From: Actinomadura luzonensis
GTDB taxonomy: Bacteria > Actinomycetota > Actinomycetes > Streptosporangiales > Streptosporangiaceae
Length of the DNA: 64,000 bases
Assembly (NCBI RefSeq): GCF_022664455.2
Contig: NZ_JAKRKC020000001.1
Span: 2,175,001 to 2,239,000 of the forward strand
Reading direction: 5' to 3'
Position numbers and translations under genes: made by a program. Below, piece after piece: positions 7,970 through 17,453 of this stretch (positions are counted from its first letter, which is position 1; the number at the start of each line of letters is the position of its first letter). A model generated the notes under the pieces. That model saw only the letters and a program-made list of their open reading frames with translations, did not search any database and was not told the origin of the DNA.

Positions 7970-9316
7970 ATGCCGAGTCAGGGAACCATCGGTGACCGCG
8001 TCCGTGGATTGCGGCTGAACAGGCGGATGTCGCAGGCCCAGCTGGCCGGACCCGACCTGTCTGACAGTTATGTCTCGCTCATCGAGTCGGGTAAGCGCAC
8101 GCCGACTCCCGTCGTCGCCCGGCTGCTGGCCGAGCGGCTCGGATGCACCACCGAGTTCCTCCTTCACGGGATCGAGCCTCGGCAGCGCATCGACACCGAG
8201 CTCGGGCTGCGGCACGCCGAGCTAGAGCTCCAGCACGGCGACCCGGTCGTCGCCGCCGACCGCTTCACGGAGATCGTGAAGGCGGCCGACGAGGAGAACG
8301 CCATGCTCACGGCGCAGGCCCGCTTCGGCCGGGCCCGGGCGCTGGAGGCGCAGGGCCGTCTCGGCCAGGCGGTGGAGGCGTTCGAGCGGCTGCGCCGGGA
8401 GGCCGCGGCGCACCCGGAGCGGCTGGCCGACCTGCCGCTCACCATCGCGCTGAGCCGCTGCTACCAGCGGGCCGGCGACCGGCTGCGCGCCTGCGACCTG
8501 GCCGCGTACGCCCTGCGGCAGGCCGAGCGGCTCAACGTCGCCGAGGGCGAGATCGCGATCGACCTGGCCACGGCGCTCGTCGAGGCGCGCGGCGAGAACG
8601 ACGGCGACTCCCCCGAGCTGGCCTACGTCAAGAAGGTCCTCGACACCGTCGGCGTATCCCCGGTTGTGGACCGTTCCGGAGAGATCCGGTCGCTGTGGGA
8701 GGCGAGCACGGCCGCCGCGGCGGGCGAGGACTCCGCGCTGGCGGTCCGGCTGGCCGACGACGCGATCATGGCGGGCCGGGAGTCCCGGCTGGCGCTGCAG
8801 CTCGCCCGGGCGGCCACGCACTGGGCGCGCATGGCGACGGCGCCGGTCGAGGAGGCCGAGCGGCTGGTCGCGGCGGCGTCCGCGGTCTTCGCCGCCTTCC
8901 CCGCGGCGACCGCCGAGTACGCCGAGAGCCTGGTCGTGCACGCCCGCGTGCGGATGCGCTCGGGCGACTCGGTGCGCGCGGCCGAGCTGGCGAGCCAGGC
9001 CCTGGGGCTGGCGGTCGAGGGCTCGGCCGGCACCGCGGCCGCCGAGGCGCGCCTGGTGCTCGCCACGGTGGCGCTGGAGCTGGGCGGCAGCGCCGAGTCC
9101 GATCTCGCGGCGGCGCAGCGGCTGCTGTCCTCGCTGGAGCGGCCGGTGTACGGCACCGACCGGCCGGCCGCGCGGTGCTGGCGCGAGCTGGGCGACCTCC
9201 ATGGCCGGGTGGGGGCCGTGGCACAGCAGACGGCCGCGTATCGTAAAGCCCTCGAAGCCGCGGGGGTCCGCTCGGCGATGGCGGGGGTGACGGCCGACGC
9301 CACCGTGTCCCGCTGA
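7970..9316 (+). CDS. XRE-family regulator with C-terminal TPR-like repeats
   Basis: 448 residues. An N-terminal Cro/C1 helix-turn-helix (about 8-65: GDRVRGLRLNRRMSQAQLA...YVSLIESGKRTP) is followed by a long Ala/Leu/Arg-rich helical region with tetratricopeptide-like pairs, e.g. ARFGRARALEAQGRLGQAVEA. This architecture is common in actinobacterial regulators that may sense a peptide or protein. An 11-bp palindrome (GCAAT-C-ATTGC, 7925-7935) lies 34 bp upstream and could be an autoregulatory site. Target genes cannot be named; it has its own space on both sides. Confidence 0.85.
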   Translation: MPSQGTIGDRVRGLRLNRRMSQAQLAGPDLSDSYVSLIESGKRTPTPVVARLLAERLGCTTEFLLHGIEPRQRIDTELGLRHAELELQHGDPVVAADRFTEIVKAADEENAMLTAQARFGRARALEAQGRLGQAVEAFERLRREAAAHPERLADLPLTIALSRCYQRAGDRLRACDLAAYALRQAERLNVAEGEIAIDLATALVEARGENDGDSPELAYVKKVLDTVGVSPVVDRSGEIRSLWEASTAAAAGEDSALAVRLADDAIMAGRESRLALQLARAATHWARMATAPVEEAERLVAAASAVFAAFPAATAEYAESLVVHARVRMRSGDSVRAAELASQALGLAVEGSAGTAAAEARLVLATVALELGGSAESDLAAAQRLLSSLERPVYGTDRPAARCWRELGDLHGRVGAVAQQTAAYRKALEAAGVRSAMAGVTADATVSR

Positions 9317-9367
9317 ACCTCCGGGAGCTCCAGATTTGGCTTTTTCAGTCTGGAATAATTAGGGTCT

Positions 9368-9396
9368 ACCAGTCATTGACTCATAGGATGACTGGT
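9368..9396. promoter_or_regulatory. palindromic operator upstream of the GntR gene
   Basis: Perfect 9-bp inverted repeat ACCAGTCAT-N11-ATGACTGGT, 20 bp before the GntR-family start codon. A site so placed is most simply the regulator's own operator. Confidence 0.6.
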
Positions 9397-9416
9397 TTCC
9401 CCGGAGGAGGCGGACT

Positions 9417-10097
9417 GTGAGTCTGCGTACGGCGCAGCGGGCTTCGCTCGTCGACCAGGTGATCGATCAGCTCAAGGAGCAGATCACTTCAGGGTCGTGG
9501 CCGATGAACGGCAAGATCCCGACCGAGACCGTGCTGGCCGAGCAGCTCGGGGTCGGACGCAACACCGTTCGCGAGGCCGTGCGCGCGCTCACCCACGCCG
9601 GGCTGCTGGAGTGCCGCCAGGGCGACGGCACCTACGTCCGGGCCACGAGCGAGCTGTCCGGCGCAATGCTGCGCCGGCTCCGCCAGGCCGAGCAGCTGGA
9701 GATCCTGGAGGTGCGGCGCGCGCTAGAGGTCGAGTCCGCGCGCCTGGCCGCCACCCGGCGCACCGACGAGGACATCACCCGCATCGAGGCCGCGCTGGCC
9801 GAGCGGGAGCGCGCCTGGGACCTCGACGACCCCGACTACTTCGTCGAGGCCGACCTCGCCTTCCACATGGCGGTCGCGCACGCCACCCACAACCTCGTGC
9901 TGATCGACCTGTACGAGGACTTCTCGGCGGCGTTGCGGGCCAGCATCACGGCGGCCGGCACCTCGCTGAACAAGAGCTACATCCCGCACGACGCGATCGC
10001 CCGGGCCATCGCGGCCGGCGACGCGACGGCGGCCGAGCGGGCCGGCCACGCCTGCATGGAGCACATCCTCATCGCCCTCACCGACAGCGGCTCCTGA
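9417..10097 (+). CDS. GntR-family (FadR subfamily) transcriptional regulator
   Basis: 226 residues. The winged helix-turn-helix is at about 10-75 (LPTE-type sequence as IPTETVLAEQLGVGRNTVREAVRAL, then GLLECRQGDGTYV). An all-helical FCD effector domain follows (about 90-215) with likely metal/carboxylate ligands in ADLAFHMAVAHATHN and a later histidine near the C-terminus. FadR-type regulators answer to organic acids or amino-acid derivatives. The start GTG follows a strong GGAGGAGG. No adjacent metabolic gene shows what it controls. Confidence 0.88.
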   Translation: MSLRTAQRASLVDQVIDQLKEQITSGSWPMNGKIPTETVLAEQLGVGRNTVREAVRALTHAGLLECRQGDGTYVRATSELSGAMLRRLRQAEQLEILEVRRALEVESARLAATRRTDEDITRIEAALAERERAWDLDDPDYFVEADLAFHMAVAHATHNLVLIDLYEDFSAALRASITAAGTSLNKSYIPHDAIARAIAAGDATAAERAGHACMEHILIALTDSGS

Positions 10098-10128
10098 CCC
10101 GCGCCAGCCCTCAGCGCCGGGCCCGGGA

Positions 10129-10413
10129 TCACATCGTGCCTTCCTCGGCCGACACCAGGCTGTCGATGAGGTCGAAGAAGGCCCGGATGCCGGGCAGGTT
10201 GGCGCCCTTGGCGCGGGAGGCCGCGTAGTCCTCCGGCGTGCGCCACTCCACGATGTCGAGCCATTCGTCCTCGGCCATCCGGACCAGCCGGGCGTCCAGG
10301 AAGCCGGACCGGTCGGCCCGGAAGTCCGCCAGCATGCCCGGCCGGGCCGCGAGCAGGTCGGCGGCGCGCTCCGGCGCCACCCGGAATCTGGTGAGTTCCA
10401 CTGTCGTCGTCAT
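10129..10413 (-). CDS. antibiotic biosynthesis monooxygenase (ABM)-like small protein
   Basis: 94 residues from ATG 10413. It looks like a ferredoxin-like dimeric alpha+beta barrel: VELTRFRVAPERAADLLAA at the start, a central LDIVEWRTPEDYAASR. Family members include quinol monooxygenases and stress-linked small enzymes; catalytic residues are poorly conserved, so the function is open. A GGAGG lies only 1 nt from the ATG and a TATATC -10-like box 9 nt before it, so the leader is very short. It is divergent from the marR gene, with paired direct repeats between them, so MarR control is likely. Confidence 0.7.
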   Translation of the reverse strand: MTTTVELTRFRVAPERAADLLAARPGMLADFRADRSGFLDARLVRMAEDEWLDIVEWRTPEDYAASRAKGANLPGIRAFFDLIDSLVSAEEGTM

Positions 10414-10428
10414 GCCTCCGACGATATA

Positions 10429-10459
10429 GTCAAGATCAGTGACGGTCAAGATTCGTGAC
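10429..10459. promoter_or_regulatory. tandem direct repeats in the ABM/marR divergent promoter
   Basis: GTCAAGATNNGTGAC occurs twice, at 10429-10443 and 10445-10459, in the same orientation with one base between (16-bp period, 13 of 15 bases identical). The pair overlaps the promoter of the ABM gene and lies just upstream of marR. Probable MarR-family binding sites. Confidence 0.6.
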
Positions 10460-10476
10460 TAAATGGAGGGCGTGAG

Positions 10477-10923
10477 ATGCGCAGGAGCGAGCGCAAGCGG
10501 GAGCGGCCCGACCTCGGCATCCTGTCCAGCCGCACGCTGTTCGGCCTGCAGCGCGAGCTGTTCGCCAGGCTGAGCGAGCAGGGGCATCCGCGGGTCCGGC
10601 CGCGGCACGGGGCGGTGCTGGCGTACCTGGACGAGGAGGGCAGCCGGGCCACCGACCTGGCCGCGCAGTCGGGGCAGCACAAGCAGGTGATCGGCACGCT
10701 CGTGGACGAGCTGGTGGAGCTCGGCTACGTGGAGCGGCGCCCGGACCCGGCCGACCGCCGCGCCAAGCTCATCGTGCCGACCGAGAAGGGGCGCGACCAC
10801 ATGGCCCGCTCGGACGCCGTGCTGGCCGAGATGGAGGCCGAGCACGCCCGGGCGGTCGGCGAGCAGGCGTACGCGGAGTTCAAGCGCGTCTTCACGCTGG
10901 TCGCCGACCGCCAGGCCGGCTGA
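10477..10923 (+). CDS. MarR-family transcriptional regulator
   Basis: 148 residues, normal length. Winged helix-turn-helix at about 40-105: LAYLDEEGSRATDLAAQSGQ, recognition helix, then the wing VERRPDPADRRAKLIVPTEKG, whose DxRx R-rich tip is the family signature. ATG 10477 follows GGAGGG. It probably represses itself and the divergent ABM-like gene through the direct repeats between them. A GGCCGGC inverted repeat spans its stop codon and may end transcription before the convergent clamp gene. Confidence 0.88.
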   Translation: MRRSERKRERPDLGILSSRTLFGLQRELFARLSEQGHPRVRPRHGAVLAYLDEEGSRATDLAAQSGQHKQVIGTLVDELVELGYVERRPDPADRRAKLIVPTEKGRDHMARSDAVLAEMEAEHARAVGEQAYAEFKRVFTLVADRQAG

Positions 10924-10933
10924 GCGCCGGCCC

Positions 10934-12031
10934 TCAGGTCTGCCGCAGGGACATGACCAGGTAGCGGAAGGACGGCTGCGCGTCGCCCGGGACATCCTGG
11001 ATCAGGGCGGGGCGGGTGGGCGACTCCATGTTGATGCGGGCCAGCTCGCCCTCCATGCCCACCAGCCCGTCGAGCAGGAACTGGGACTGGAACGCGATCT
11101 GGATGTCGTCGCCGCGCAGCTCGCACGGCACCACCTCGGTGCCGCGCCCGATGTCGCCCCCGCCGGCCTGGATGAGCACCTGCCCCTGCGTGAACGACAG
11201 CCGCACCGCCGTGTTGCGCTCGGCGACCAGGGCCACGCGCTTGATCGCGTTGACGAACGGGCTCACCGCCACGTCGGCCCGGATCGACCAGTCGCTGGTG
11301 AGCCGGGCGCGATAGTCGATGAACTGCTCGTCGAGCAGGCGGACGGTGGTGCTGCGCCCGACGCTCTCGAAGCCCGCCACCCCGTCGCCCATCGCGACCG
11401 ACACCTCGCCGCCGCGCAGCGACTTGGCCACCTCGACCAGCACCCGCGCCGGCACCATCGCCGAGACGGCGGCGTCGGGGGCGACCGGACGCCAGGTGAA
11501 CTCGCGGGCCGCGATGCGGTAGCGGTCGGTGGCCGCCATCGCCACGGATTCGCCGTCGATGTCGACCCTGATGCCGGTGAGCATCGGCAGCGTGTCGTCG
11601 CGGCTGGCGGCCGGGGCGACCTGCCCGACGGCCGAGGCGAACACTCCCCCGCCGATCGCGCCGATGGCCGGCGGCATCGCCGGCAGCGCCGGGAAGTCCT
11701 CGACCGGCATGGTGATCAGCCCGAACTCGGCGCTGCCGCAGGTGAGCACCGCCTCGCCGCCCTCGGTGACGATCTCGACGTCGTCGGCGGGCAGGCTGCG
11801 GCTGATCTCGGCCAGCAGCCGGCCGGGGATGAGCACGCTGCCCTCCTCGGCCACGTCGGCGTCGATCGCGGCCCTGGCCGAGACGTCGTAGTCGAAGGCG
11901 GACAGGGTCAGGCCCTCGCGCGCCTCCAGCAACAGCCCGGACAGGACGGGCACCACAGGGCGGCTGGGCAGGACTCGGGCAGCCCACGCCACCGCTTCCG
12001 CCAGAACATCGCGGTTAACCCGGATTTTCAC
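10934..12031 (-). CDS. second DNA polymerase III beta clamp (DnaN paralogue)
   Basis: 365 residues, close to the usual clamp length. The three-domain clamp pattern is visible: N-terminal MKIRVNRDVLAEAVAWAAR, central DDTLPMLTGIRVDIDG with the ATDRYRIA motif, and C-terminal FQSQFLLDGL with a ...RYLVMSLRQT end like the clamp's PMR-type tail. The canonical dnaN normally follows dnaA, which runs off the right edge here, so this is an extra copy. Start GTG 12031 follows AAGGGG at 9 nt spacing. It could be an accessory clamp for a repair or translesion polymerase; no polymerase gene is near. Confidence 0.85.
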   Translation of the reverse strand: MKIRVNRDVLAEAVAWAARVLPSRPVVPVLSGLLLEAREGLTLSAFDYDVSARAAIDADVAEEGSVLIPGRLLAEISRSLPADDVEIVTEGGEAVLTCGSAEFGLITMPVEDFPALPAMPPAIGAIGGGVFASAVGQVAPAASRDDTLPMLTGIRVDIDGESVAMAATDRYRIAAREFTWRPVAPDAAVSAMVPARVLVEVAKSLRGGEVSVAMGDGVAGFESVGRSTTVRLLDEQFIDYRARLTSDWSIRADVAVSPFVNAIKRVALVAERNTAVRLSFTQGQVLIQAGGGDIGRGTEVVPCELRGDDIQIAFQSQFLLDGLVGMEGELARINMESPTRPALIQDVPGDAQPSFRYLVMSLRQT

Positions 12032-12113
12032 CTTTTCGCACCCCTTCGTCGCCGTGCCTCTACGAAAATAGCCGAGGCCACCGACAACCACGGGCCCCGC
12101 CGGGACGCGGGAG

Positions 12114-12764
12114 TCAGGTGCGGCTGTTGAGGTAGGCGAGAACGGCCAGCACCCGCCGGTTGTCGTCGTCCGACGGGGCTAGGCCGAGCTTGGCGAAGAT
12201 GTTCGCGGTGTGCTTGGCGACGGCGCTCTCGCTCAGGTAGAGCCGCTGCGAGATGGCCGCGTTCGAGCGGCCCTCCGCCATGGCCTCCAGCACCTCGCGC
12301 TCGCGCGGCGTGAGCGCGGCCAGCGGCTCGTGCCGGGCGTTGCTGGCCAGCAGCTTGGCGATGACCTCCGGATCCATCGCGGTGCCGCCGGCGGCGACCC
12401 GGCGCACGGCGTCCACGAACTGCTCGGCGTTGAAGACGCGGTCCTTCAGCAGGTAGCCGATGCCGCCCGAGCCGTCGGCCAGCAGCTCGCGCGCGTAGAG
12501 CTGCTCGACGTGCTGCGACAGCACCAGGATCGGCAGGCCGGGCACGGACGTGCGGGCCGCCAGCGCGGCCTGCAGGCCCTCGTCGGTGAACGTGGGCGGC
12601 AGCCGCACGTCCACGATCGACACGTCGGGCCGCAGCTCCAGCAGCCCCTTCAGCAGCTCGGGCCCGCTCTCCACCGCCCCCACGACGGTGAAGCCGTGCG
12701 CCTGCAGCAGGTGCACCAGGCCGTCCCTGAGCAGGTAGAGGTCCTCGGCGATGAGCACGTTCAT
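12114..12764 (-). CDS. NarL/FixJ-type response regulator
   Basis: 216 residues. The receiver domain has the acidic pair (AED near residue 8), the phosphoacceptor Asp52 (SIVDVRLPP), the conserved Ser/Thr and Lys positions (LVLSQH; LLKDRV). A C-terminal LuxR-type helix-turn-helix (LTPREREVLEAMAEG...VAKHTANIFAKLGL) gives DNA binding. Its ATG overlaps the kinase stop (ATGA), so the pair is co-translated. The divergent ABC exporter is the likely target, as is common for this arrangement. Confidence 0.92.
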   Translation of the reverse strand: MNVLIAEDLYLLRDGLVHLLQAHGFTVVGAVESGPELLKGLLELRPDVSIVDVRLPPTFTDEGLQAALAARTSVPGLPILVLSQHVEQLYARELLADGSGGIGYLLKDRVFNAEQFVDAVRRVAAGGTAMDPEVIAKLLASNARHEPLAALTPREREVLEAMAEGRSNAAISQRLYLSESAVAKHTANIFAKLGLAPSDDDNRRVLAVLAYLNSRT

Positions 12765-14191
12765 GAGCACCAGGGCTTGGTCGGGGTGGCCTCGACCATC
12801 CAGCGGTCCCGGTTGTGCACCGCCGGGATGCGGATGGCCATGATGTGCATGGTGAGCCCGAGCGCGATCATCGCGATGATCATCGGCCACTGCCAGGGGC
12901 CGGGCAGGTGGAGGGCCAGGAACCAGGTCTTCTCCTGCACCCCGAAGATCTTGAAGATGGCCGCCACGAACCCCTGCGGGAACGTCGGGCACCAGGCGGT
13001 CGCCCACAGCGCGCCGACCAGGATCAGCTTGCCGCGCGGCAGCTTCGGCAGGCCGCTCGCCCAGTGCTCGGGCAGCACTCTCGGCAGGTGCATGGTGACC
13101 GTGGTGGGGCCGCCGGGCGGGCTGTTCAGCGCGAGCACGCCGTCGAAGGCGGCCAGCCGCCGCTCGATGCCGGCCAGGCCGCTGCCCTTGGCCGGGTCGG
13201 CGCCGCCGAGGCCGTCGTCGGTGACCGTGATGCGGAGGTCGGAGTCCCGGGTGCTGATGTCGACGGTGGCGGAGCCGGCGTCGCCGTGCCGCGCCGCGTT
13301 GGACAGCAGCTCGCTGACGGCGAAGTAGGCCGCGGCCTCCACCGGCGGCTCGGGGCGGTCCGGCAGGTCCACGGTCACGCTCACCTGCAGGGGGCTGTCC
13401 ATGGCGAGGGCGCGCACGGCGTCGCCGAGCCCGCGCTCGGCCAGCACCGGCGGGTGGATGCCGCGGATCACCCGGCGCAGCTCGGTCAGCGTCTCCGAGG
13501 ACGCCTCCCTGGCCTTGGCCAGCAGCGCCTTGGCCGCCGCCGGGTCGTCCTCCACGAGCTGCTCGACCGCGCCGAGCGTCATGCCGATGGCCACCAGCCG
13601 CGCCTGCGTGCCGTCGTGCAGGTCGCGCTCGATGCGGCGCATCTCGGCCGCCTGGGAGTCGGTCGCCAGGTTACGGGTGCGCTTGAGGTGGGTGACCTGG
13701 TTGGCCAGGCGGCTGTTGGCGGTCGCGCCGAGCAGCAGGTCGCTCCACAGCGCGTACAGGCGCAGGCCCTGGCTCGGGAGCAGCAGGAACACCGGCACCA
13801 GGGTCAGCTTCACCATCGGGTCCAGCAGCAGCCACAGGTCGTCGCGCCAGGTGGCGGGGTCGGTGATCAGCCACTTCCAGCGGTCGTTCCAGGCGGGGAC
13901 GCGCGGGGTCTTGTAGAGGGTGCGGTCGTAGCGGTAGAGGCCGTCCGCCTGGGGCACCGGGGGCGGCGGCTTCGGCAGGTACGGGGCCTCGATGGCGAGC
14001 CCCGTCCAGCGCCGCATGAGCTCCCGGTTGAGCTCGGCGAGCCGCCGTACCAGGCGGACCTGCGGCGGGAAGAGGAACACCATCCCGAGCGCCACCGACA
14101 ACACCAGCATCACCACGGACACGACGACCAGCGGCGTCTCGACGACGACCAGCCCGAGCAACGCCGCGATCCGGCCGAACCTCCTGAGCAT
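12761..14191 (-). CDS. NarL-type sensor histidine kinase with extra C-terminal membrane segments
   Basis: 476 residues. Two N-terminal hydrophobic segments (about 10-45), further hydrophobic stretches near 118-155, then the HisKA_3 dimerization helix with phosphoacceptor His192 in RRIERDLHDGTQ and an HATPase domain (SELLSNAARHG; DDGLGG; GSGLAGIERR). After the ATPase (about 370) come two more hydrophobic segments (near 385-410 and 425-450), which is unusual for kinases and suggests a membrane-embedded tail. It pairs with the regulator it overlaps and is divergent from the ABC exporter genes. Confidence 0.9.
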   Translation of the reverse strand: MLRRFGRIAALLGLVVVETPLVVVSVVMLVLSVALGMVFLFPPQVRLVRRLAELNRELMRRWTGLAIEAPYLPKPPPPVPQADGLYRYDRTLYKTPRVPAWNDRWKWLITDPATWRDDLWLLLDPMVKLTLVPVFLLLPSQGLRLYALWSDLLLGATANSRLANQVTHLKRTRNLATDSQAAEMRRIERDLHDGTQARLVAIGMTLGAVEQLVEDDPAAAKALLAKAREASSETLTELRRVIRGIHPPVLAERGLGDAVRALAMDSPLQVSVTVDLPDRPEPPVEAAAYFAVSELLSNAARHGDAGSATVDISTRDSDLRITVTDDGLGGADPAKGSGLAGIERRLAAFDGVLALNSPPGGPTTVTMHLPRVLPEHWASGLPKLPRGKLILVGALWATAWCPTFPQGFVAAIFKIFGVQEKTWFLALHLPGPWQWPMIIAMIALGLTMHIMAIRIPAVHNRDRWMVEATPTKPWCS

Positions 14192-14301
14192 GTCCTCCAG
14201 TCTGCGCCAACAGCGACCTTCGGGTCACTGCACCTAGATACACCCTTGCCGGGCATCCAGCCGGATTCTCCGGCGAAGGCGGCGTTCCTACCGTCGGAGT
14301 C

Positions 14302-15203
<902 letters not shown>

Positions 15204-15207
<4 letters not shown>

Positions 15208-15935
15208 GGAAGATGCTGCTCGTGGAGTCCAAGCTCTACCTGCGCGACTGGACGTCGCTGGCCTTCTCCGTCGCGCTGCCGGTCGCGCTGCTGATCGTGC
15301 TGGGGATGAGCATCCCGTCCATGACCGAGGCCGACGCCACCGGCGAGCGGTACGTGGACGCCCAGTGGCCGAGCCTCATGACCCTGCTCGCGCTGCTCAC
15401 GCTGGTGTGCAACATCCTTCCCGCGGTGCTGACCACGTACCGCGAGCAGGGGGTGCTGCGGCGGATGTCCACCACGCCGGTGAGCCCGGCGCGGCTGCTG
15501 ACCGTGCAGCTGCTCATCAACCTGGTCGTCGCGACGGTGGCCACGGCCGTCCTCGTCGTCGGCGCCATGCTGGTCTTCGGCGCCTCGGCGCCGAAGCAGT
15601 GGCCGGGCTTCGTGCTGGTGTTCCTGCTGGGGACGGCGGCGCTGATGTCGATCGGGCTGGTCATCGCCGCGCTCGCGCCCAACGGCAAGGCGGCGCCCGG
15701 GATCGGGTCGCTGGTCATGTTCCCGCTGATGTTCGTGGCGGGCATGTGGATCCCGCGCCAGGCCATGCCGGACGCCCTCCGCACGGTGAGCGACTACTCC
15801 GTGGCCGGGCCGTTCGCCCAGGCGCTCAGGGACACCTGGGCGGGCCACGCGCCGCAGCCGCTGCACCTGATCGTGATGGCCGCCGGGCTGGTGATCTTCG
15901 GCGGGCTCGCGGTGCGGTTGTTCCGGTGGGAGTGA
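15204..15935 (+). CDS. ABC-2 type exporter permease (DrrB-like)
   Basis: 243 residues with six hydrophobic segments of the ABC-2 fold, including a cytoplasmic-facing ATYREQGVLRRMSTTP-like coupling stretch (here LTTYREQGVLRRMSTTPV) and a late MFPLMFVAGMWIP segment typical of the family. The ATG overlaps the stop of the ATPase gene (ATGA), indicating one transporter. The pair would form a homodimeric exporter with two copies of each subunit. Confidence 0.9.
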
Positions 15936-15952
15936 ACCCGGTGGAGCCGAGG

Positions 15953-16867
15953 TCACCGGCGCGCCCAGACGGGGGCCGCGCCGGTGACGTTGCACATGAG
16001 GGAGTACAGCGAGGAGGCCGCGGCGATGAACATGCGGTTGCGCTTCAGGCCGCCGAAGACCAGGTTGGCGGCGTGCTCGGGCAGCTTGAGCCGGCCGATC
16101 AGGGTGCCGTCGGGGTCGTAGCAGTGCACCGCCTTGTCCGCCACGGCCCACACGCGGCCCGTGTCGTCGAGGCGCAGGCCGTCGAAGCCGTCCTTCTCGC
16201 CGCCCTCGGCGAACACCTTCCCGCCCGCCAGCGTCCCGTCCTCGCCCACCTCGAACACCCTGAGGTGCCGGCGGCGGGTGTCGGCGACGTAGAGCAGGCT
16301 CTCGTCCAGCGAGAACGCCAGGCCGTTGGGCCGCTCGAAGTCGTCGGCCACGATCCGCACCTCGCCGGTCACCGGGTCGGCGCGGTAGACGTGGCAGCCG
16401 TCGATCTCCTGCTCGGCGGCCACGCCCTCGTAGTTGCTGGTGATCCCGTACGGGGGGTCGGTGAACCAGACGGAGCCGTCGGAGTGGACCACCGCGTCGT
16501 TCGGGCTGTTGAGGCGCCTGCCCTGCCAGCGGTCGGCGATGACGGTGATCGAGCCGTCGGGCTCGGTGCGGGTTACGCGGCGGCCGCCCTGCTCGCAGGA
16601 GATCAGCCGGCCCTGGCGGTCGAGGGTGTTGCCGTTGACGTAGCCGGCCGGCTGCCGGAAGGGCCCGACCGCGCCGGTCATCTCGTCCCAGCGCAGCATG
16701 CGGTCGTTCGGGATGTCGCTCCACACGAGGAAGCGGCCGGCGGGGAAGTACACGGGGCCCTCGCCCCAGCGGGTGCCGGTGTGAAGGACCTCGGTGCGGT
16801 AGTCGCCGCCGATGCCGGCGGCCCGGTCGTCGAGCACCTCGAACTGCGTGGGGATCGTGTCCGTCAT
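15953..16867 (-). CDS. SMP-30/gluconolactonase-family hydrolase
   Basis: 304 residues, a six-bladed propeller pattern with the family's metal/active-site stretches: WGEGPVYF near 33, RLNSPNDAVVHSDGSVWFTD near 115, and RPNGLAFSLDESLLYVADT near 178. It probably hydrolyses a sugar lactone or related ester with a divalent metal. No signal peptide, so cytoplasmic. A TAGGGT box ends 7 nt before the ATG, suggesting a leaderless or nearly leaderless transcript. It is divergent from soxR and may be redox-regulated. Confidence 0.85.
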   Translation of the reverse strand: MTDTIPTQFEVLDDRAAGIGGDYRTEVLHTGTRWGEGPVYFPAGRFLVWSDIPNDRMLRWDEMTGAVGPFRQPAGYVNGNTLDRQGRLISCEQGGRRVTRTEPDGSITVIADRWQGRRLNSPNDAVVHSDGSVWFTDPPYGITSNYEGVAAEQEIDGCHVYRADPVTGEVRIVADDFERPNGLAFSLDESLLYVADTRRRHLRVFEVGEDGTLAGGKVFAEGGEKDGFDGLRLDDTGRVWAVADKAVHCYDPDGTLIGRLKLPEHAANLVFGGLKRNRMFIAAASSLYSLMCNVTGAAPVWARR

Positions 16868-16921
16868 GGCGACCACCCTACGAAGGCGGCGGGCCGGGAT
16901 GAAGACGTCCGGGGCCAGGAA

Positions 16922-16939
16922 CCTCAAGTAAACTTCCGG
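16922..16939. promoter_or_regulatory. SoxR box, one half-site degenerate
   Basis: CCTCAAG-N4-CTTCCGG matches the SoxR consensus CCTCAAG-N4-CTTGAGG in the left half fully and in five of seven positions in the right half. It ends 1 bp before the soxR ATG and includes the TAAACT box (16929-16934) that is spaced as the -10 of a leaderless soxR mRNA. Binding here would be expected to affect soxR itself. Confidence 0.55.
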
Positions 16940-16940
16940 T

Positions 16941-17453
16941 ATGACCAAGGTCGCCTGGAACACCAAGGAGCTCACGGTCGGGCAGCTCGCCGAGCGCAGC
17001 GGCGTCGCCGTCTCGGCCCTGCACTTCTACGAGGCCAAGGGCCTGATCAGGAGCCGGCGCACGGCCGGCAATCAGCGCCGCTACAGCCGTGACAGCCTGC
17101 GCAGGGTCGCCTTCATCCGGCTGGCGCAGCGCCTCGGCATCCCGCTCAAGACCATCAAGGACGCCCTGGCCGAGCTGCCGGACGAGCGCACCCCCACCCG
17201 CGCCGACTGGGCCCGGCTGTCGGCCGCCTGGCGCGCCGAGCTGGACGACCGCATCCTGCAGCTCCAGCGGCTGCGCGACGACCTGACCGACTGCATCGGC
17301 TGCGGCTGCCTGTCGCTGGACCTGTGTCCCGTGGCCAACCCGCACGACCGGCTGGGCGACGAGGGGCCGGGCGCGCGGCGCATCGACACCCGGCTGTGCC
17401 CGCCGCCGCAGGACTGCTGCGGGCCCGTCGCGGGCCAGGAGCTCAGCGCGTAA
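16941..17453 (+). CDS. soxR: redox-sensing regulator SoxR
   Basis: 170 residues. MerR-type N-terminal helix-turn-helix ([26 protein letters not shown]), a dimerization helix, and the [2Fe-2S] ligand cluster [12 protein letters not shown] at about 118-129, diagnostic for SoxR. The protein responds to redox-active compounds by changing cluster oxidation and remodelling promoter DNA. ATG 16941 follows TAAACT by 6 nt, so the mRNA may be leaderless. A Cys/Pro-rich tail ([11 protein letters not shown]) follows the usual end. The stop lies in the first unit of a 22-bp triplication. Confidence 0.93.
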   Translation: MTKVAWNTKELTVGQLAERSGVAVSALHFYEAKGLIRSRRTAGNQRRYSRDSLRRVAFIRLAQRLGIPLKTIKDALAELPDERTPTRADWARLSAAWRAELDDRILQLQRLRDDLTDCIGCGCLSLDLCPVANPHDRLGDEGPGARRIDTRLCPPPQDCCGPVAGQELSA

